Assembly: GCA_963924555.1 (NCBI GenBank)
Contig: OZ004586.1
Location: forward strand, 6,902,501-6,966,500
DNA length: 64,000 nucleotides
Direction: 5' to 3'
Source: Crambe crambe
Taxonomy: Eukaryota > Porifera > Demospongiae > Poecilosclerida > Crambeidae
The position numbers were made by a program, and so were the translations under genes. Below are positions 11,264 through 21,449 of this stretch, piece after piece (within the stretch, counting starts at the first letter, position 1; every line of letters starts with the position of its first letter). A model generated the notes under the pieces. The model worked only from the letters and a program-made list of their open reading frames with translations, did no database searches and was not told the DNA's origin.

Positions 11264-12106
11264 TTATTTTGTGCACACCACACAGTTGAGTTCCTTGTTC
11301 TGGTTGTAAGGTGGACAGGGAAGACCAGTGTTGCAAGCTGCTTCAACATGGTAGAAAAGAGCACCATTAGTGTTAGGATGACTACCAGGCAAGGACTCCT
11401 GGTCTGCATCCACACACTCAAACATTGAACGACCACGAATATTATTATTTTGACGTCCTTTGTGCTCTGTCATGATGTATCCATAGTACTCTCTGGTCCA
11501 ACTGGAGGGGCAGGTGGCCTTGGCTGGGATCATGAGCATGGTTGATCTAGTGGACACATGGCACACAGCACATGGTGCATTATGGTCGCTTGTTCCTTGA
11601 AGAGGAAGTTCATACTCAGTACCATGCACCTGGGCCCCCCAGGTTCTTACTCCACCTTCATATCTGAGGGCAGGGCTGTACTCTGGGTCCTTGGGCATGC
11701 AGAGGTAATTGGCTCCACCTCCTTCCTGATTATAGAATGTTCCTCCAGTGATTCCAGAGTAGACTAACTCAGTACCCTCCACTTGTGGACATGTGCTTTT
11801 CCCCCACCTGGTGTAGATGGCTCCTCCACTGCGTGGTCCAGGAGGTCCTTGTTCCCCAGGGGTTCCAGCAGTTCCAGGGGGTCCTTGTACCCCATCTCTC
11901 CCTGGGAGACCATCTCTTCCTCTCAGTAACTCCACATATACACTGCTCCCATTCCTCTCCGACACCATCAGATTCTGTCCAACACACCCTGTAGTTTGTA
12001 ATAACAATGGACATCGTAGCAGTATGGACATATGTAGCTACATACCTGTGAGAATTGCACTTGAAATGTAAGTGAAAAGGAAGAAGATAGTCAATTTGCT
12101 GCTCAT
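11264..12106 (-). CDS. Short-chain collagen (spongin/C4-like), gene 3
   Basis: Secreted short-chain collagen paralogue. The signal exon (12046-12106) begins MSSKLTIFFLFTY and is in phase with the large exon (11264-11988). There are 10 Gly-X-Y triplets, then the Cys-rich C-terminal domain. In the variable middle part it reads [31 protein letters not shown], shown here in pieces: RTWGAQVHGTEY and then ELPLQGTSDHNAPC. This groups it with genes 5 and 7 rather than 1, 2 and 4. The stop codon TAA overlaps an AATAAA hexamer, a possible polyadenylation signal right at the end of the frame. Confidence 0.85.
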
Positions 12107-12161
12107 TTTCAGTTTTATGAAATCTATAGGAAATTTTGTTTCTTATACAGTGTCCATCTCC

Positions 12162-12168
12162 TTTTATA
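12162..12168 (-). promoter_or_regulatory. TATA box, collagen gene 3
   Basis: TATAAAA in the context GTATAAAAGGAG on the minus strand, 56 bp upstream of the start codon. Confidence 0.65.
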
Positions 12169-12549
12169 CTGCACGCTTCACTTATAAATTCAATTTTTAA
12201 TCTTTCAGGGACTTTTTAAGAGTCCTGCTGAACTGGTCATCTATAATTGCTTCCCCTGGTTTATCTGCATTGTGTGAGTCTTCAGAGGTGCAAGGTTTAA
12301 GAAAACTATTACCAACCTTTATTCCACTACGTCAAAGGTTCAGCCATTTGAGAATACTTAGTCAATTCCCAGGGCAGTTGTTGACAAGCTATAGCCTTCC
12401 TTTTATGAAGCACCTTGCACATATTCGTATAATTGATCAGTCCATATAGGCACTCATTCCACATGTTACAACATGTATAAGCAGTCAGTTACTTGCACCA
12501 TATCACTTCTGTTCTTTTATGTTCACTAGGCAAGTGATACATATTACAT

Positions 12550-13310
12550 TGAAGTATCTTTAGATGTCAGCTAACAATACGTATGCCATGTCTTTCATGG
12601 AGCATTATTTCCTTAAACCTCGCACCTTTGAAATAATAGTTTAGTATCTGAGCAAAGCCCAGACCAGTACCCTAGCCAGTTGTTTCCTTTCATAGATCTT
12701 TGTTTACCTAACCCTCACACCTTAGTAATAATATTGTGTACTATTTGAGACCAGTAGCTACTAGCCTTTTGTAGACAAATTTGTCATCTACTAACAATAC
12801 GTAATCAGATTTTTCTAAGCCTTGTGAGTATTTGGCCAAGAAAATGAGTTGAGAAAATCACGTCAGTATTCTACTAGGGAAATGCAAGCATTGTGGGACA
12901 AGCGTGCATGCTCATTTTACCCAAGGTCATCACAGAAAAGACGTACAGATGTACAATAGAACATTGTAAGGAGGTGGCTACTGTAACAGTAAGTATATAA
13001 TAAAGCCTAAAAAGGTTATAAGCTTCCATGTACGTATACCTGGTGTGATGGATTCGTATACCTAACATCTATTGTATTCGCTCACATGACTATATTGGGT
13101 GATACACAAGTATATAGCAATCCAGTGCACGCCACTTGTAGACATGTGCTCTTCCCCATGCACCTGGTGTGTGGATGGCACCCCCGCTGTGGCATCCAGT
13201 ACATAATGATTCCTTTAATATAATTATTATTGTTGTTAATCACACTATTGCAAAACAACAGACAAAAAATTCATAGCAGTATGGGCTAAATTACATCAAT
13301 AAATGAAGTC
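12550..13310. repeat. Segmental duplication, copy 1 of 2
   Basis: About 750 bp, beginning TCTTTAGATGTCAGCTAACA, that match 19405-20170 in the same order. Each copy lies directly 3' of an intact collagen gene (4 and 7). It contains a small collagen relic. Confidence 0.85.
13118..13197 (-). pseudogene. Tiny collagen relic
   Basis: Remnant of the TRWGK...CPQVEG segment: the plus strand shows CACTTGTAGACATGTGCTCT followed by a CCACCTGGTG-like string. The matching relic in the duplicate is at 20014-20094. Confidence 0.55.
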
Positions 13311-13319
13311 ATAACATTG

Positions 13320-14287
13320 CTACTTGGTGCACACCACACAGTTGAGTTCCTTGTTCTGGTCATAAGGTGGACAGGGAAGACCAGTGTTGCAATCTGCTTC
13401 AACATGATAGAAAAGAGCACCATCAGTATTACGATGACTACCAGGCAAGGACTCCTGGTCTGCATCCACACACTCAAACATTGAACGACCACGAACATCA
13501 TTTTGTGCTCCTTTGTTGTTTGTCATGATGTATCCATAGTACTCTCTGGTCCAACTGGGGGGGCAGGTGGCCTTGGCTGGGATCATGAGCACTTTTGATC
13601 TGGTAGAGAGTTCACACACAGCACATGGTACATTATGATCTTGCACTCCTTGTAGAGGGCCTTGATATTCTGTGCCATACACATGAGCATATCCACTTAC
13701 TCCACCTCTGTATCTGAGGGTGGGGCTGTACTCTGGGTCCTTGGGCATGCAGAGGTGATTGGCTCCACCTCCTTCCTGATGATTGAAGGTTCCTCCAGTG
13801 ATTCCAGAATAGACTAATTCACTGCCCTCCAATTGTGGACACATGCTCTTCCCCCACCTGGTGTAGATGGTTCCCCCACTGCGTGGTCCAGGAGGTCCTT
13901 GTTGCCCAGGGGTTCCGGCAGATCCAGGGGGTCCAACAGGTCCTTGTATCCCATCTCTCCCTGGGAGACCATCCCTCCCTCTCAGTAACTCCACAAAGAC
14001 ACTGCTCCCATTCCTCTCCGACACCTTCAAATTCTGTCCAACACACCCTGCAAAAATACAGATACTGTACAGCTCATTCTATCATAACATCAGCTTTTCA
14101 ATGCTTGACAATTATACTGTGGCTCATGCACTATTTAATGGGAAATCCCTATGCTATAAATAGTAGACATAATTATGTATCTGTATACATCTTGATGTAG
14201 ATATTGCTAGTGGTCTATGTATGATAGAGTTGGCTTACCTAAGATGATGGGGAGAAGGAAGAAAACTGATGTGCTTCTCATTTTCAT
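13320..14287 (-). CDS. Short-chain collagen (spongin/C4-like), gene 4
   Basis: Secreted short-chain collagen paralogue. The signal exon (14239-14287) encodes [15 protein letters not shown] from the first of two in-frame ATGs and joins in phase 1 to the large exon (13320-14047). There are 11 Gly-X-Y triplets, including GSA in place of GPA, and then the conserved Cys-rich domain. Near the C-terminal end it reads NNKGAQNDVRG where its paralogues read [12 protein letters not shown] or [11 protein letters not shown], one residue shorter. Confidence 0.85.
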
Positions 14288-14346
14288 TGATAATGTGTAA
14301 TCAATTTTCCCCAATCAAATGACTTTGTGCTACACTGTAGCTATCT

Positions 14347-14353
14347 CCTTTTA
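14347..14353 (-). promoter_or_regulatory. TATA box, collagen gene 4
   Basis: TATAAAA in GGTATAAAAGGAG on the minus strand, 60 bp upstream of the start codon. Confidence 0.65.
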
Positions 14354-14738
14354 TACCCTACTTTGGTGGTATGCAGTAACGGGTGATTTTGCCATAATCA
14401 GGTGAGTTTTCCTAAGCCTTTCTACTCATGCAGTCGGCTGTTGTTGTTTTTTTATCTTCCTTTCATGGATCATTGTTTTCCTAGCCCTTGCATCATAAGT
14501 ATTCATAGCCAAGACAACTCTGCTACAGTTAGTATATGCCTAAAACCAAAAAGGTTTAAAGTTGTTATAATATTATACCTGGCTGCCTGGCTGTGATCAC
14601 TGTGTGGCTACTAGGAAAACGTAAGCATAGTGGAGTGAGCGTGCATGCTCCCAAGGTCATCAAGAAAAGAAGCTACAATGTTAGAACATACGTATACATA
14701 TATATTTAGCTATAACTAGGGTGGTATGTTTGTATAAC

Positions 14739-14975
14739 ATATTCAATCGGCAAGTGAAGCAGTTAATGAAAGTCATTTGTACTTTGACTTATTGGGCTAA
14801 GATATTGCAGTGGTTGTGGCAGCTGCATACACAGTATAATGCTTACCACAAGTACTTAGAAAGCCAAGCAATCCACTTAGCAGCCTCTGCTGTAGAAACC
14901 AATAAGCTCTAGCTGTTTGTTCAAAGTGCTATGGGCAAGTTTCATTTGTGGGGTCAAAGGTCAAAAACGTATGTG
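14739..14975 (+). repeat. Dispersed repeat R1, copy 1
   Basis: Begins near ATATTCAATCGGCAAGTGAA and ends near TTTGTGGGGTCAAAGGTC. Related copies lie in the IKK gene intron (26440-26710, inverted) and in receptor unit F (50585-50900). It is non-coding, with no clear terminal repeats. Confidence 0.75.
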
Positions 14976-15015
14976 TAAGTGTATTATTAACTATAGGAGT
15001 AGCTATTGACATACC

Positions 15016-15316
15016 AAGTAAGGGAAAAAGCATTTCGTGAAATGAAAAAAGATGTAGGGATGACCACTGCTCAAAAAAGTAAGGAAACAAGGATGGAAAT
15101 AGGATCAATCTTTGTTCTGTATATCCAGCCAACAATCCCTACATATACGTCGGGTAGCTTCAGATTATAGTGCAGTAATATACGTATATGTAGGGATTGT
15201 TGGCTGGATATACAGAACAAAGATTGATCCCATTTCCATCCTTGTTTCCTTACTTTTTTGAGCAGTGGTCATCCCTACACCTTTTTTCATTTCACGAAAT
15301 GCTTTTTCCCTTACTT
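15016..15316. repeat. Foldback element with 134-bp arms
   Basis: Arms 15016-15149 and 15183-15316 are complementary with few mismatches around a 33-nt centre containing TCGGGTAGCTTCAGAT. A single arm plus the centre recurs at about 59870-60030. The arms contain the GTAGGGAT motif shared with other foldbacks here. Confidence 0.85.
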
Positions 15317-16480
15317 ATTCCTGGTCTTTTTTCCTCTCTTTTATGGTTTTTAGCTATGTATAGAGTTCATTCTTCTATGCAGGGACAGATGGAAGAAGAA
15401 TAGCTAGTTCTCCAATAGCATAGCAACGAGTCAAGGTGTTGTGTTATTGTTGAGCTATACTTGGAGGTCGAAGATGCTGAAATAGAGTCTACCGGTAGCT
15501 GGATTGGTGAATCTAAAATCCCCGAGTCGATAGTACAGTATAGTCCATTATCTAGAGCTAGCTAGCTAGGTTTATAGCTAGAGAGATAGCTGAGTAATAT
15601 TATAATTTCGAATAATTAGATATCAAATACATGCGCATACGTATTATAGAAAAGATGGCTTCCTAATTGAATTAGTCGAGTGCTGTGCTCCGTAGTGTCT
15701 CCTTTTTCATCAACTCTTTCGAGGATCAACGAGTAGAAAAGATCGTAGTTGGTAGAGTTTGGAGTGGATTTATCCAGGAATCATAGCTGTAGCTTGAGTG
15801 GTTCGAGAGATATGGCTGTCTAAGAAGAATAAGAAGAATATAGAAGAAGAAGAATCCAGCGATTTACCTGCTTGCCGTATTTCTGAAACGGTAAGCTCCC
15901 TGGTCCTGAAACTTGGTCTGCACATTGTAGTAGGCTCTAGTAGGCTGGATAATCATTCACAGTAGCTTTTGTTAGGTCTAAGTGGGGGAACTAGAATTTC
16001 ACTTTTGTATTAGTCTATAGGCGGTGCGCGCGGCCGTCCGAATCATCCCTACATAGAGAGTGCTACCGCACTCTCTGATTAATCTCAATTTGCATCACAA
16101 GTGTGTGGCTAGCTCGCTTGCCAATAATTATGTTTACATAAGAGGGTGAAAGGCCATCATCTCTAGTGGTGGCTAATATTCTCTCACATGTCCTATAGCA
16201 GCTATTGGACGAGAGTGATACATGCAGTTAGCTGTAATAATGAATGAGAAAAGGTGATCTTCACTGATTAATAATAATTACTTCAGACCACCCTGTATTC
16301 GGGATAATTATGGTACACATGTGTATAATAACTTAATTGGTGAATGGGAAGAGGTGATCAGTTATATAACCCCACCAATTCACTTGGCTACTTCTGCGTT
16401 CATACCATAGTACCATCACACCCAATAACAATGGACATCCTGTATCATAGTAACAGTATGGACCTATGTAGCTATATGCA
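15317..16480. other. Intergenic stretch with repeat ends
   Basis: No supported gene. A GC-rich patch (GGTGCGCGCGGCCGTCCG) at about 16022-16040 is followed by CATCCCTACATAGAGAGTGC, which mirrors the motif pair at about 8680-8715. The sequence around 16320-16390 (AACTTAATTGGTGAATGGGA) recurs at about 22105-22165, just upstream of the kinase exons. Confidence 0.5.
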
Positions 16481-16483
16481 TAC

Positions 16484-16528
16484 CTGTGAGAATTACACTT
16501 GAAATGTAATGGTCAATTTGCTGCTCAT
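16484..16528 (-). pseudogene. Orphan collagen signal exon
   Basis: Matches exon 1 of gene 3 (ATGAGCAGCAAATTGAC...) and keeps the GTATGC donor, but a 16-bp deletion shifts the frame and gives an in-frame TAA. No large exon follows it downstream (toward lower coordinates). TATA-like sequence with an inserted GA (TATCATAAAAGGAG) lies at about 16580. Confidence 0.75.
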
Positions 16529-16989
16529 TTTCAGTTTTACAAAATGACAATTATAGGAAGTTTTGTTAGCACAGTCTCCATCTCCTTTTATGATACTGCA
16601 TGCTTCACTTATTAATTAGAACCAAACTGGCCATCTATAATTACTTCTTTGCTTCATCATTGTGTGAGTCTGAGAACTATTACCAACCCTTACTCCACTA
16701 CATCACCATTTGAGAACTTCTTAGTCAATTCCCAGGGGAAGTTGTTGATAAGCTATAGCCTTCCTTTTATGGTCGGTCCATATAGGCATTCATTCCCATG
16801 GTGATTACAACATGTAAGCAGTCAGTTACTTGACTTCTGTTCTGTTATGTTCATTGGGCAAGTGATACATATCAAATTGCTGTAGTTAGACACTGAGACC
16901 GAGGGATCTATTAGTAGGTACCAGTACATAAACAGTAGCTAACTGGATTTGTAGTGTATAGTAGGTGTTCAATCCACTTATAGTCCATT

Positions 16990-18014
16990 CTATTTAGTGC
17001 ACACCACACAATTGAGTTCCTTGTTCTGGTCATAAGGTGGACAGGGAAGACCAGTGTTGCAAGCTGCTTCGACATGGTAGAGAAGAGCACCATTAGTGTT
17101 AGGATGACTACCAGGCAAGGACTCCTGGTCTGCATCCACACACTCAAACATTGAACGACCACGAATGTCGTTATTTTGACGTCCTTTGTGCTCTGTCATG
17201 ATGTATCCATAGTACTCTCTGGTCCAACTGGAGGGGCAGGTGGCCTTGGCTGGAATCATGAGTATGGTTGATCTAGTGGCTACATGGCACACAGCACATG
17301 GTGCATTATGCTCGTGTGTTCCTTGAAGGGGAAATTCATACTCAGTGCCTTGCACTTGGGCCCCCCAGACTTTCACTCCACCTTCGTATCTGAGGGCAGG
17401 GCTATATTCTGGGTCCTTGGGCATGCAGAGGTAATTGGCTCCACCTCCTTCCTGATTATAGAATGTTCCTCCAGTGATTCCAGAGTAAACTAACTCAGTG
17501 CCCTCCACTTGTGGACATATGCTCTTCCCCCACCTGGTGTAGATGGTCCCCCCACTACGTGGTCCAGGGGAACCTCGTCGCCCAGGGACTCCCTGTTCTC
17601 CAGGGGTTCCGGTAGGTCCAGGGGAACCTTGTCGCCCAGGGACTCCCTGTTTTCCAGGGGTTCCAGCAGGTCCAGGGGGTCCAACAGGTCCTTGTACCCC
17701 ATCTCTCCCTGGGAGTCCATCCCTCCCTCTCAGTAACCCCACAAACACACTGCTCCCATTCCTCTCCGACACCTTCAAATTCTGTCCAACACACCCTGCA
17801 AATACAGATACTATACGGGCTTTTCAATGACTTAACAATTATTGTATTATACTGTTGCTCACTATTTAATGGAAAATCCCTATGCTATATGTAGTATACA
17901 TACATATCTGTATACAACTTGATGTAGATATTGCTAGTGGTCTATGTATGATAGAGTTGTCTTACCTAAGATGATGGGGAGAAGGAAGAAAACTGATGTG
18001 CTTCTCATTTTCAT
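16990..18014 (-). CDS. Short-chain collagen, gene 5, extended helix
   Basis: Secreted short-chain collagen paralogue. The signal exon (17966-18014) begins [11 protein letters not shown]; the large exon (16990-17795) follows in phase. It has 19 Gly-X-Y triplets instead of 10-11, owing to a direct duplication of an 18-residue block: [18 protein letters not shown] is followed at once by [18 protein letters not shown]. The Cys-rich domain is conserved and groups with genes 3 and 7 ([18 protein letters not shown]). The longest protein of the array. Confidence 0.85.
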
Positions 18015-18079
18015 TGATAGTGAAGAAGTAATAAATTTTCCCCAATTGAATGACTTTATGCTACACTGTAGCTATCTCC

Positions 18080-18086
18080 TTTTATA
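18080..18086 (-). promoter_or_regulatory. TATA box, collagen gene 5
   Basis: TATAAAA in GGTATAAAAGGAG on the minus strand, 66 bp upstream of the start codon. The 5' flank is nearly identical to that of gene 4. Confidence 0.65.
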
Positions 18087-18329
18087 CCCTACTTTGGTGG
18101 TATGCAGTAACGGGTGTTTTTGCCACAATCAGGTGAGTTTTCCTAAGCCTTCTACTCATGCAGTCAGCTGTTGTTGTTTTTTTTTATCTTCCTTTCATGG
18201 ATCATTATTTTCCTAGCCCTTGCATCATAAGTATTCATAGCCAAGACAACTCTGCTACAGTTAGTATATACCTAAAACCAAAAAGGTTTAAAGTTGTTAT
18301 AAGCATATAATATTATGAAGGGAAAAATA

Positions 18330-18445
18330 TTTATTCTAAATAAAAAAGAGAAGTAGGGATGGCTGTGTGTGGTTCAAAAAAGTTCAGCAACAAGAGAGTG
18401 AACTTCAGTCAAGTAACCCCTTACCCATCACCCCATCCCATCCCA
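18330..18445. repeat. Diverged arm of the 9950 foldback family
   Basis: AAGTAGGGATGGCTG, then CAAGAGAGTGAACTTCAGTC and CCCTTACCCATCA, follow the order of motifs in the arms of the 9950-10388 palindrome, with insertions and substitutions. Only one arm is seen. Confidence 0.6.
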
Positions 18446-18874
18446 AAATATCACACAAGAATTAAGTTATAATACCATATGGCTTACACACAAGGTCCTA
18501 AACTCTCCCCTATGGATGGATGCAGCCTTGAAATAATATTGACCAAGTTGTGTGTAAGTTAGGGGAGGGGAAAGTACAAAAGTGTGCAGAAAAAAATTCC
18601 ATTGATATAACACTATACACCCAGTTTAATGAAGTGGGGTGCCTCCCTGCCATCTAATTATCTCCCACTAAAAAAATCCACTGGACACCTGCAAGCTCAA
18701 AATCACATACTATCACATGACCAATTGTAGAAAGCTAACTATAGCCTCACCAGACATGACTTCAAGGCCTGTGGTCCTTGACAGTCTCCCTGCTATATTA
18801 AACAATGATAGCAGAAAATATGACACAAACTGCATTATTATGAAGACTACAACCCGAATGGAATAGATACGTAT

Positions 18875-19221
18875 CACACACAGCACATGGTGCATTATGT
18901 TCCCCCACTCCTTGTAGAGGGCCTTGATATTCTGTGCCATACACATGAGCATGTTCATTTACTCCACCTTCGTATCTGAGGGTGGGGCTGTACTCTGGGT
19001 CCTTGGGCATGCAGAGGTAATTAGCTCCACCTCCTTCCTGATTAAAGAATGTTCCTCCAGTGATTCCAGAATAGACTAACTCAGTGCCTTCCACTTGTGG
19101 ACATGTGCTCTTCCCCCACCTGGTGTAGATGGTTCCCCCACTGCGTGGTCCAGGGGGTCCTCATCGCCCAGGGGTTCCGGCAGATGATGGGGAGAAGGAA
19201 GAAAACTGATATGCTTCTCAT
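18875..19221 (-). pseudogene. Short-chain collagen pseudogene, copy 6
   Basis: The signal exon (MRSISVFLLPII) runs straight into the middle of the collagen helix at about 19184. The intron, the N-terminal part and most of the helix are gone, and the join is out of frame. The frame after it (PRSGG to NAPCAVC) is otherwise clean, then stops matching at about 18875, so the last 100 or so residues of the C-terminal domain are missing too. A TATA-like box remains at 19266-19272. Confidence 0.8.
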
Positions 19222-19265
19222 TTTTAGAATTTTTCCAAATGAATGACATGAGTTTAACCATCCCT

Positions 19266-19272
19266 TTTTATA
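19266..19272 (-). promoter_or_regulatory. TATA box, collagen pseudogene 6
   Basis: TATAAAA in GTATAAAAAGGGA on the minus strand, 45 bp upstream of the relic start codon. Confidence 0.5.
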
Positions 19273-19404
19273 CTCACTCTGGTCCAGTGTACAGTAAGCC
19301 AGGTGAATTTTCTATTCGTTTTTTCCTAAGCCTTCTACGTAATACCTCAGTCAGCTTTTTTGTCTTCCTTTCATGGATCATTGTTTTCCTAACCCTTGTA
19401 TCCA

Positions 19405-20170
19405 TGGACCTTTGAAGTATCTTTAGATGTCAGCTAACAATACGTATGCCATGTCTTTCATGGAGCATTATTTCCTTAAACCTCGCACCTTTGAAATAAT
19501 AGTTTAGTATCTGAGCAAAGCCCAGACCAGTACCCTAGCCAGTTGTTTCCTTTCATAGATCTTTGTTAGCCTAACCCTCACACCTTAGAGTGTACTATTT
19601 GAGACCAGTAGCTACTAGCCTTTTGTAGACAAATACGTCATCTATATAAAGAATACGTAATCAGATTTTTCTAAGCCTTGTGATAGTGTAGTATGTTTGG
19701 CCAAGAATATGAGTTGAGGAAATCACGTCAGGATTCTACAAGGGAAATGCAAGCATTGTGGGACAAACGTGCATGCTCAGTTTACCTAAGGTAATCACAG
19801 AAAGGATGTACAGATGTACAACAGAACATTGTAAGGAGGTGGCTACTGTAACTGTTAAGTATACATAAAGCCTAAAAAGGTCATGAGCATGCATGTACGT
19901 ATACCTGGTGTGATGGATTCCCTCATTCTGGTGATAATGATGTGTATAGCTAACATCTATTGTATTCGCTCATATGACTATAGCAAAAATTATCGACAAG
20001 TATAACAATCCAGTACACTCCACTTGTAGACACATGCTCTTCCCCATACACCTAGTGTGTGGATGGCACCTCCTCTGTGGCATCCAGTGCATAATGATTT
20101 CATTAATATAATTATAATTGTTGTTAATCACACTATTGGAAAATAGCAAACGAAAAACTCATAGCAGTAT
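19405..20170. repeat. Segmental duplication, copy 2 of 2
   Basis: Matches 12550-13310 along its length, including the tiny collagen relic at about 20014-20094. It indicates that genes 4 and 7 share their 3' flank by duplication. Confidence 0.85.
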
Positions 20171-20198
20171 GGGCTAAATAATTGAAGTCATAATATTG

Positions 20199-21182
20199 CT
20201 ACTTGGTGCACACCACACAGTTGAGTTCTTTGTTATGATCATAAGGTGGACAGGGAAGACCAGTGTTGCAAGCTGCTTCAACATGGAAGAAATCAGCACC
20301 ATTAGTGTTAGGATGACTACCAGGCAAGGACTCCTGGTCTGCATCCACACACTCAAACATTGTACGACCACGAATGTCACTATTTTGACGTCCTTTGTGC
20401 TCTGTCATGATGTATCCATAGTACTCTCTGGTCCAACTGGAGGGGCAGGTGGCCTTGGCTGGGATCATGAGTGCAGTTGGTCTAGTGGCCACATGGCACA
20501 CAGCACATGGTGCGTTATGGCCGTGTGTTCCTTGAAGAGGAAGTTCATACTCAGTGCCTTGCACTTGGCCTCCCCAGGCTCTCACTCCACCTTCGTATCT
20601 GAGGGATGAGCTGTACTCTGGGTCCTTGGGCATGCAGAGGTAATTGGCTCCACCTCCTTCCTGATTATAGAATGTTCCTCCAGTGATTCCAGAGTAGACT
20701 AACTCAGTACCCTCCACTTGTGGACACGTGCTTTTCCCCCACCTGGTGTAGATGGCTCCTCCACTGCGTGGTCCAGGAGGTCCTTGTTCCCCAGGGGTTC
20801 CAGCAGTTCCAGGGGGTCCTTGTACCCCATTTCTCCCTGGGAGACCATCCCTCCCTCTCAGTAACTCCACATATACACTACTCCCATTCCCTTCCGACAC
20901 CTTCAGATTCTGTCCAACACACCCTGCAATGTGAACAGCTCATTCTATTGTGATATCAAATATTTCAATGCTGTACAGACTTGATGATTGTCACCCACCA
21001 TGCTATTAGTACAATCAAGCATAATAGTGTGCTCACGATTAATTTTTATGGAGAATCCCTATGCTATGTATGGTAGACATGTATATCTACAACATGATCC
21101 ATTGTATTGCTAGTAGTGATAGAGTTGGCTTACCTAAGATGATGGGGAGAAGGAAGAAAACTGATATGCTTCTCATTTTCAT
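20199..21182 (-). CDS. Short-chain collagen (spongin/C4-like), gene 7
   Basis: Secreted short-chain collagen paralogue. The signal exon (21134-21182) begins MKMRSISVFLL; the large exon (20199-20923) follows in phase 1. It has 10 Gly-X-Y triplets, with GRN in the third, then the conserved Cys-rich domain ending NCVVCTK. The helix and middle region are closest to gene 3, while the signal exon and 3' flank are closest to gene 4. It may therefore be a mosaic produced by unequal exchange or gene conversion. Its promoter is unusual in carrying an array of TGAGTCA sites. Confidence 0.85.
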
Positions 21183-21253
21183 TGATGATGAAGATGCAAT
21201 GTTTTTTTTTTTTTGTTGTTGTTTTTTAAATTAAAGTGATCTTCCCAATCTCC

Positions 21254-21260
21254 TTTTATA
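21254..21260 (-). promoter_or_regulatory. TATA box, collagen gene 7
   Basis: TATAAAA in GGTATAAAAGGAG on the minus strand, 72 bp upstream of the start codon. Confidence 0.65.
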
Positions 21261-21299
21261 CCCTAGCTACTTTACAGTAAGTCAGTGATTTTGCTGCAA

Positions 21300-21449
21300 T
21301 GAGTCAGCTAGCAGCCAGCTAGCTACAATGAGTCAGTTAGCAGCCAGCTGCAATGAGTCAGTCAGCAGCCAGCTGCTGCAATGAGTCGGCTAGCAGCCAG
21401 CTACTGTAATGAGTCAGCTAGCTGAGAGTAGTAACAATAACATGAGTCA
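21300..21449. promoter_or_regulatory. Tandem TGAGTCA (AP-1-type) site array
   Basis: Imperfect repeats of about 25-33 bp (TGAGTCAGCTAGCAGCCAGC) starting 40 bp upstream of the gene 7 TATA box. They carry perfect TGAGTCA at 21300, 21329, 21354, 21410 and 21443 and one TGAGTCG at 21382. TGAGTCA is the consensus for bZIP dimers of the Jun/Fos type. That it acts as an enhancer here is inferred from position only. Confidence 0.55.

Noticed and set aside
14721..14912. Small protein on the plus strand
   Set aside because: It lies within a dispersed repeat whose other copies do not keep the frame.
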